A stretch of 64,000 nt of DNA, from assembly GCA_000421085.1 (NCBI GenBank), contig ATWE01000014.1, positions 149,915 through 213,914 of the forward strand, written 5' to 3'. How positions within the stretch are numbered: position 1 is the stretch's first letter; every line of letters begins with the position of its first letter. The DNA comes from Ensifer sp. USDA 6670 (GTDB lineage Bacteria > Pseudomonadota > Alphaproteobacteria > Rhizobiales > Rhizobiaceae). Of this stretch, positions 61,625 through 64,000 are shown in pieces. A program made the position numbers and the translations under genes. The notes under the pieces were generated by a model. The model was not told the DNA's origin, made no database searches, and saw nothing but the letters and a program-made list of their open reading frames with translations.

Positions 61625-62683
61625 GTGTTCGAAGCATTCGTGACGATGTGCATCTTTTCTGCAGCCGTTCCTGACGCGCCGCCGAGCGAAATCTGCCGGG
61701 TGGCACTGCTGCCCGGCTTTGCGGCGGAGACGAAAGCGCGTTGCGAGCATGCGCTGCATTCCGTCACACGCAAGCCGGAAGACTGGACCGAGAGGCCGCC
61801 ATTTTGTGCCCCGAAACCCAAGTCGGCTCTCTCCTTCAGCGAGGCGGCCCCAGGGGTTTTCTTGCATCGCGGCCGGGTGGCGGAGCCGGATGCGGAAAAC
61901 GGCGGTGACGTGTCCAATTTCGGCTTCGTCGTGGGGTCGCGCAGCATCGCCGTGATCGATTCCGGCGGCGCGCGCAAGCTTGGAGAAGAGATCTATCTGG
62001 CGATCCGCGAACGAAGTCGCCTGCCGATCAGTCATCTGATCCTGACGCACATGCATCCGGATCATGTCTTTGGCGCCGAGCCGCTCCGCGAGGCAGGCGC
62101 GGCCGTGCTCGGCCAAGCCAATTTGCCGCGTGCGCTCGCCGACCGCGCCGAAAACTATCGCGCAAGTTACGCCCGGCGGATCGGCGAGGCGGCCTTCCTG
62201 GGCAGCCGCATAGTCGTTCCGGATCGGGCGATAGCGCAGCAGGAGGCGATCGATCTCGGCGGCAGGGTGTTGGAGCTGCGCACCTGGCCAACGGCGCACA
62301 CCTCCACCGACCTCACCGTCTTCGACCGGACGTCCGGTATCCTTTTCGCCGGCGATTTGCTGTTCGACAGGCACACGCCGGCCCTCGACGGATCGTTGCG
62401 CGGCTGGCTCGCCGTTCTTTCCGAAATGAAGGAACTCGGCGCGCCAAAGGTCGTGCCCGGCCATGGAGGGCCGCTGCTCGACTGGCCGCAGGCAGCCGCG
62501 CCGCTCGAACGCTACCTCCATGTTCTGGAGTCCGATACGAAGAAAGCGCTCGACGACGGCCTGGCGCTCGGCGAAGCAAGCGAGGTCATCGGTCAAAGCG
62601 AGTCGGGCCGATGGCGCCTGTTCGATCTCCTGAACCCGCAAAACGCCACGGCCGCCTATACGGAGATGGAGTGGGATCCTTAG
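61625..62683 (+). CDS. Quinoprotein relay system zinc metallohydrolase (MBL fold)
   Basis: Metallo-beta-lactamase-fold hydrolase, about 352 aa. Metal motif THMHPDH at residues 141-147, later His in TAHTSTDL, Asp in FAGDLLFD and His in VPGHGGP. The N-terminus is uncertain. I prefer GTG at 61625 (GGGGG upstream), which gives a hydrophobic signal-like start (FEAFVTMCIFSAAVP); the frame is open from 61505, and ATG 61646 is another choice. A Cys-containing N-terminal extension (EICRVALLPG) is typical of the SoxH-related group found with quinoprotein dehydrogenases. It works with the SoxYZ-like carrier encoded divergently. Confidence 0.85.
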   Translation: MFEAFVTMCIFSAAVPDAPPSEICRVALLPGFAAETKARCEHALHSVTRKPEDWTERPPFCAPKPKSALSFSEAAPGVFLHRGRVAEPDAENGGDVSNFGFVVGSRSIAVIDSGGARKLGEEIYLAIRERSRLPISHLILTHMHPDHVFGAEPLREAGAAVLGQANLPRALADRAENYRASYARRIGEAAFLGSRIVVPDRAIAQQEAIDLGGRVLELRTWPTAHTSTDLTVFDRTSGILFAGDLLFDRHTPALDGSLRGWLAVLSEMKELGAPKVVPGHGGPLLDWPQAAAPLERYLHVLESDTKKALDDGLALGEASEVIGQSESGRWRLFDLLNPQNATAAYTEMEWDP

Positions 62684-62726
62684 AGCACTTCCAGGAATTG
62701 AGACGGTTTTGTGCCGAAGTACGCAG
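62684..62726. repeat. Rhizobial intergenic repeat, family A copy 3 (diverged)
   Basis: GAGCACTTCCAGGAATTGAG, ACGGTTTTGTGCCGAAGTAC. It is shorter and more diverged than the copies at 45927 and 60573 but keeps the CACTTCCAGGAA and CGGTTTT blocks. Confidence 0.6.
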
Positions 62727-62805
62727 TTTCAAAGCGTGGGCGGGATGACAAAAGCGGAATTGATTCTCTTGGAGGCACGATACGCAGATCCGATGCGTTC
62801 AGGCG

Positions 62806-63447
62806 TCAATCAGGCACATGCTTCAGCAGCATCTGTGCGATGGCATAGGCGCGCTTTTCCAGAAGCACCGGTGTTTCGCAGACATAGGTGAGCGCCTGCG
62901 AGCGATCGCGATAGATGCGCTCGTCCCAGTCGATCTGTTCTTCCAGCTTGTCGATACGGTCGAAGTCGGGGTTTTTCTCCCGAGAGAGCTTCGCCATCTC
63001 GACGCGCGCGCCCTCGATGCGGGACGAGAGCGCGATCTGGCTGCGGGAATAGCGGCCTATCCCGGCGATCAGCCGCTGGCGGGTCGCGGCGATATTGTCG
63101 AACACGCCGTAGAAGATGTTGCCGAGCAGTTGACCGTCGACCTGCTTGCTCCGCTCCACGAAAGCCCTGACATGCGCGTCGGCCTCTTCCAGGCTGACCC
63201 GGCGAAGCGACAATGCTTCCACGAGATCGCTTGCTTCGGGCGAAAGCGGCGTGCGCGTCACCGGCGCGGGCCACATCAGGCTTGCCGACAGGTTCTCGAC
63301 CTTGCGCTGGATACAGGGCCAGTCGGGATCGGAAAAATCCACTGCTCCTGCGATGCCGGGGGCTTGCGTCAGGCAAAGCGCCAGACCGATCGCCAGGTTG
63401 AGCGGCAAACCGCGCATCCGGCGAAGCGCGTGACGGGCGGCTCTCAT
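62806..63447 (-). CDS. Exported hypothetical protein near the formaldehyde dehydrogenase gene
   Basis: 213 aa. The signal peptide spans about residues 1-35 (LPLNLAIGLALCLTQAPGIAGA). The mature part is largely helical (ERSKQVDGQLLGNIFYGVFDNI, EGARVEMAKLSREKNPDFDRIDKLEEQIDWDERIYRDR in segments) with coiled-coil character and two Cys (WPCIQR, YVCETP). No family function is recognised. It is divergent from the S-(hydroxymethyl)glutathione dehydrogenase gene. Similar proteins accompany methanol dehydrogenase loci in my recollection, so a periplasmic accessory role is possible. Confidence 0.78.
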   Translation of the reverse strand: MRAARHALRRMRGLPLNLAIGLALCLTQAPGIAGAVDFSDPDWPCIQRKVENLSASLMWPAPVTRTPLSPEASDLVEALSLRRVSLEEADAHVRAFVERSKQVDGQLLGNIFYGVFDNIAATRQRLIAGIGRYSRSQIALSSRIEGARVEMAKLSREKNPDFDRIDKLEEQIDWDERIYRDRSQALTYVCETPVLLEKRAYAIAQMLLKHVPD

Positions 63448-63504
63448 TCTTGATATCTCCGTGTTCTCACGGGTGTCAGTATAGGGTGACCGGGGGAGAA
63501 GCCA

Positions 63505-63533
63505 AAGGTCGCATTTTACACACTAAGGTCGCA
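63505..63533. promoter_or_regulatory. Direct repeat AAGGTCGCA, 20-bp period
   Basis: AAGGTCGCA occurs at 63505-63513 and 63525-63533, exactly 20 bases apart (two helical turns), about 85 bases upstream of the formaldehyde dehydrogenase ATG. The spacing suits an activator binding as a dimer on one face of the DNA, such as the LuxR-type regulator at 55300-55989. Confidence 0.45.
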
Positions 63534-63617
63534 ATTGTCTTTGTGCTTTGGCCCGTCTGTAATCTGTGCACAGGGCCCGATAAGGCCCCCTGGAAAACGT
63601 AGTAACCGGAGGCATCC

Positions 63618-64000
63618 ATGCGCACTCGCGCTGCTCTGGCCGTTCAGGCCGGAAAACCCCTTGTCGTGACCGAAGTCGAGCTCGAAGGCCCGCGGGCCGG
63701 CGAGGTGCTGGTCGAGGTGAAGGCGACCGGCATCTGCCATACCGACGATTTCACGCTGTCGGGGGCCGATCCGGAGGGGCTGTTCCCGGCGATCCTCGGC
63801 CATGAGGGCGCCGGCATCGTCGTCGATGTCGGCCCCGGCGTCACTTCGGTGAAGAAGGGCGACCACGTCATCCCGCTCTATACGCCGGAATGCCGCTCCT
63901 GCCCCTCCTGCCTCAGCCGCAAGACCAATCTGTGCACCGCCATCCGCGCCACCCAGGGGCAAGGGCTGATGCCGGACGGCAGCTCGCGGTTTTCGATCAA
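63618..64000 (+). CDS. adhC: S-(hydroxymethyl)glutathione dehydrogenase / class III alcohol dehydrogenase (3' end outside window)
   Basis: The first 127 residues of a zinc alcohol dehydrogenase, running off the right edge. Catalytic Zn residues Cys and His are in [14 protein letters not shown] and [13 protein letters not shown]. The structural Zn cysteines occur in [29 protein letters not shown] is typical of the glutathione-dependent class III enzymes. CCGGAGG lies 7 bases before the ATG. It oxidises the spontaneous formaldehyde-glutathione adduct to S-formylglutathione, detoxifying formaldehyde formed by methanol oxidation. A lanthanide-type methanol dehydrogenase gene (xoxF) is expected further right; this is an inference. 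Confidence 0.93.
   Translation, partial: MRTRAALAVQAGKPLVVTEVELEGPRAGEVLVEVKATGICHTDDFTLSGADPEGLFPAILGHEGAGIVVDVGPGVTSVKKGDHVIPLYTPECRSCPSCLSRKTNLCTAIRATQGQGLMPDGSSRFSI

Noticed and set aside
60758..62641. A 627-codon minus-strand frame across the metallohydrolase gene and carrier gene
   Set aside because: It is antisense to the metallohydrolase, whose metal motifs are intact on the plus strand.
1..64000. CRISPR arrays, tRNA or rRNA genes, integrases, transposases, attachment sites, replication origins
   Set aside because: I looked for regular repeat-spacer patterns, tRNA-like arms and recombinase motifs and saw none; a dedicated tRNA or IS scan could still find something short.

Overview
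The window reads as a high-GC alphaproteobacterial replicon, most likely the large secondary replicon (pSymB-like chromid) of a Sinorhizobium/Ensifer species or close relative. The reasons are gene content (many ABC importers with dedicated catabolic enzymes, GntR/LacI/LysR regulators, and a quinoprotein/formaldehyde-oxidation locus at the right edge), dense strand-clustered operons, and dispersed intergenic repeats of a type familiar from rhizobia. The genus is an inference. No rRNA, tRNA, CRISPR, phage or insertion sequence was recognised.

Layout. (1) 1-5885: the end of a dipeptide-type ABC transporter and a DMT exporter (+), convergent with a minus-strand sugar-acid operon (IlvD/Edd dehydratase, RraA-like protein, 2-hydroxyacid dehydrogenase). 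(2) 6020-9453: a glycosyltransferase and an amylo-alpha-1,6-glucosidase (-). (3) 9742-28561: a large heterocycle-catabolism island in three units. The minus-strand unit holds a cytosine-deaminase-like hydrolase, a BMP-type nucleoside ABC importer and a LysR regulator. The plus-strand unit holds a GntR regulator, a three-subunit molybdenum hydroxylase and a CobW GTPase. The converging minus-strand unit holds two amidohydrolase-2 paralogues (one lacking its HxH metal motif), UbiD and UbiX homologues and an NCS2 purine/pyrimidine permease. (4) 28873-29367: a DUF2243 membrane protein. (5) 29390-40712: an acid-sugar island with a Dpp-type ABC importer, a DapA/NanA-family lyase, a sialidase-fold protein, PdxA2, an iron alcohol dehydrogenase, a DUF1537 acid-sugar kinase and a GntR regulator. 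(6) 40962-54761: an island for phosphorylated compounds. It has an AfuABC-like ABC importer with two binding proteins, two inositol-monophosphatase-family enzymes, two dual-specificity-type phosphatases, a metallophosphoesterase, a Na/Pi-cotransporter-PhoU protein, a LacI regulator and an RpiR-like HTH stub. (7) 54872-64000: a small protein, then a response regulator, a FIST (NosP-like) sensor and a hybrid kinase, then periplasmic quinoprotein-associated proteins (SoxYZ-like carrier, zinc metallohydrolase and three unknown exported proteins), then the start of S-(hydroxymethyl)glutathione dehydrogenase.

The most interesting points follow. The phosphate-centred island appears to import a phosphorylated carbohydrate and dephosphorylate it. 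Four copies of a TGNNCRCGTGTGCR element lie upstream of both of its main transcription units, which points to one LacI regulon. The heterocycle island combines a Mo-hydroxylase, a prFMN decarboxylase pair and an active/degenerate amidohydrolase pair. A NosP/NahK-like module sits beside the methanol/formaldehyde oxidation genes. All functional assignments come from reading motifs by eye; no database search was possible.
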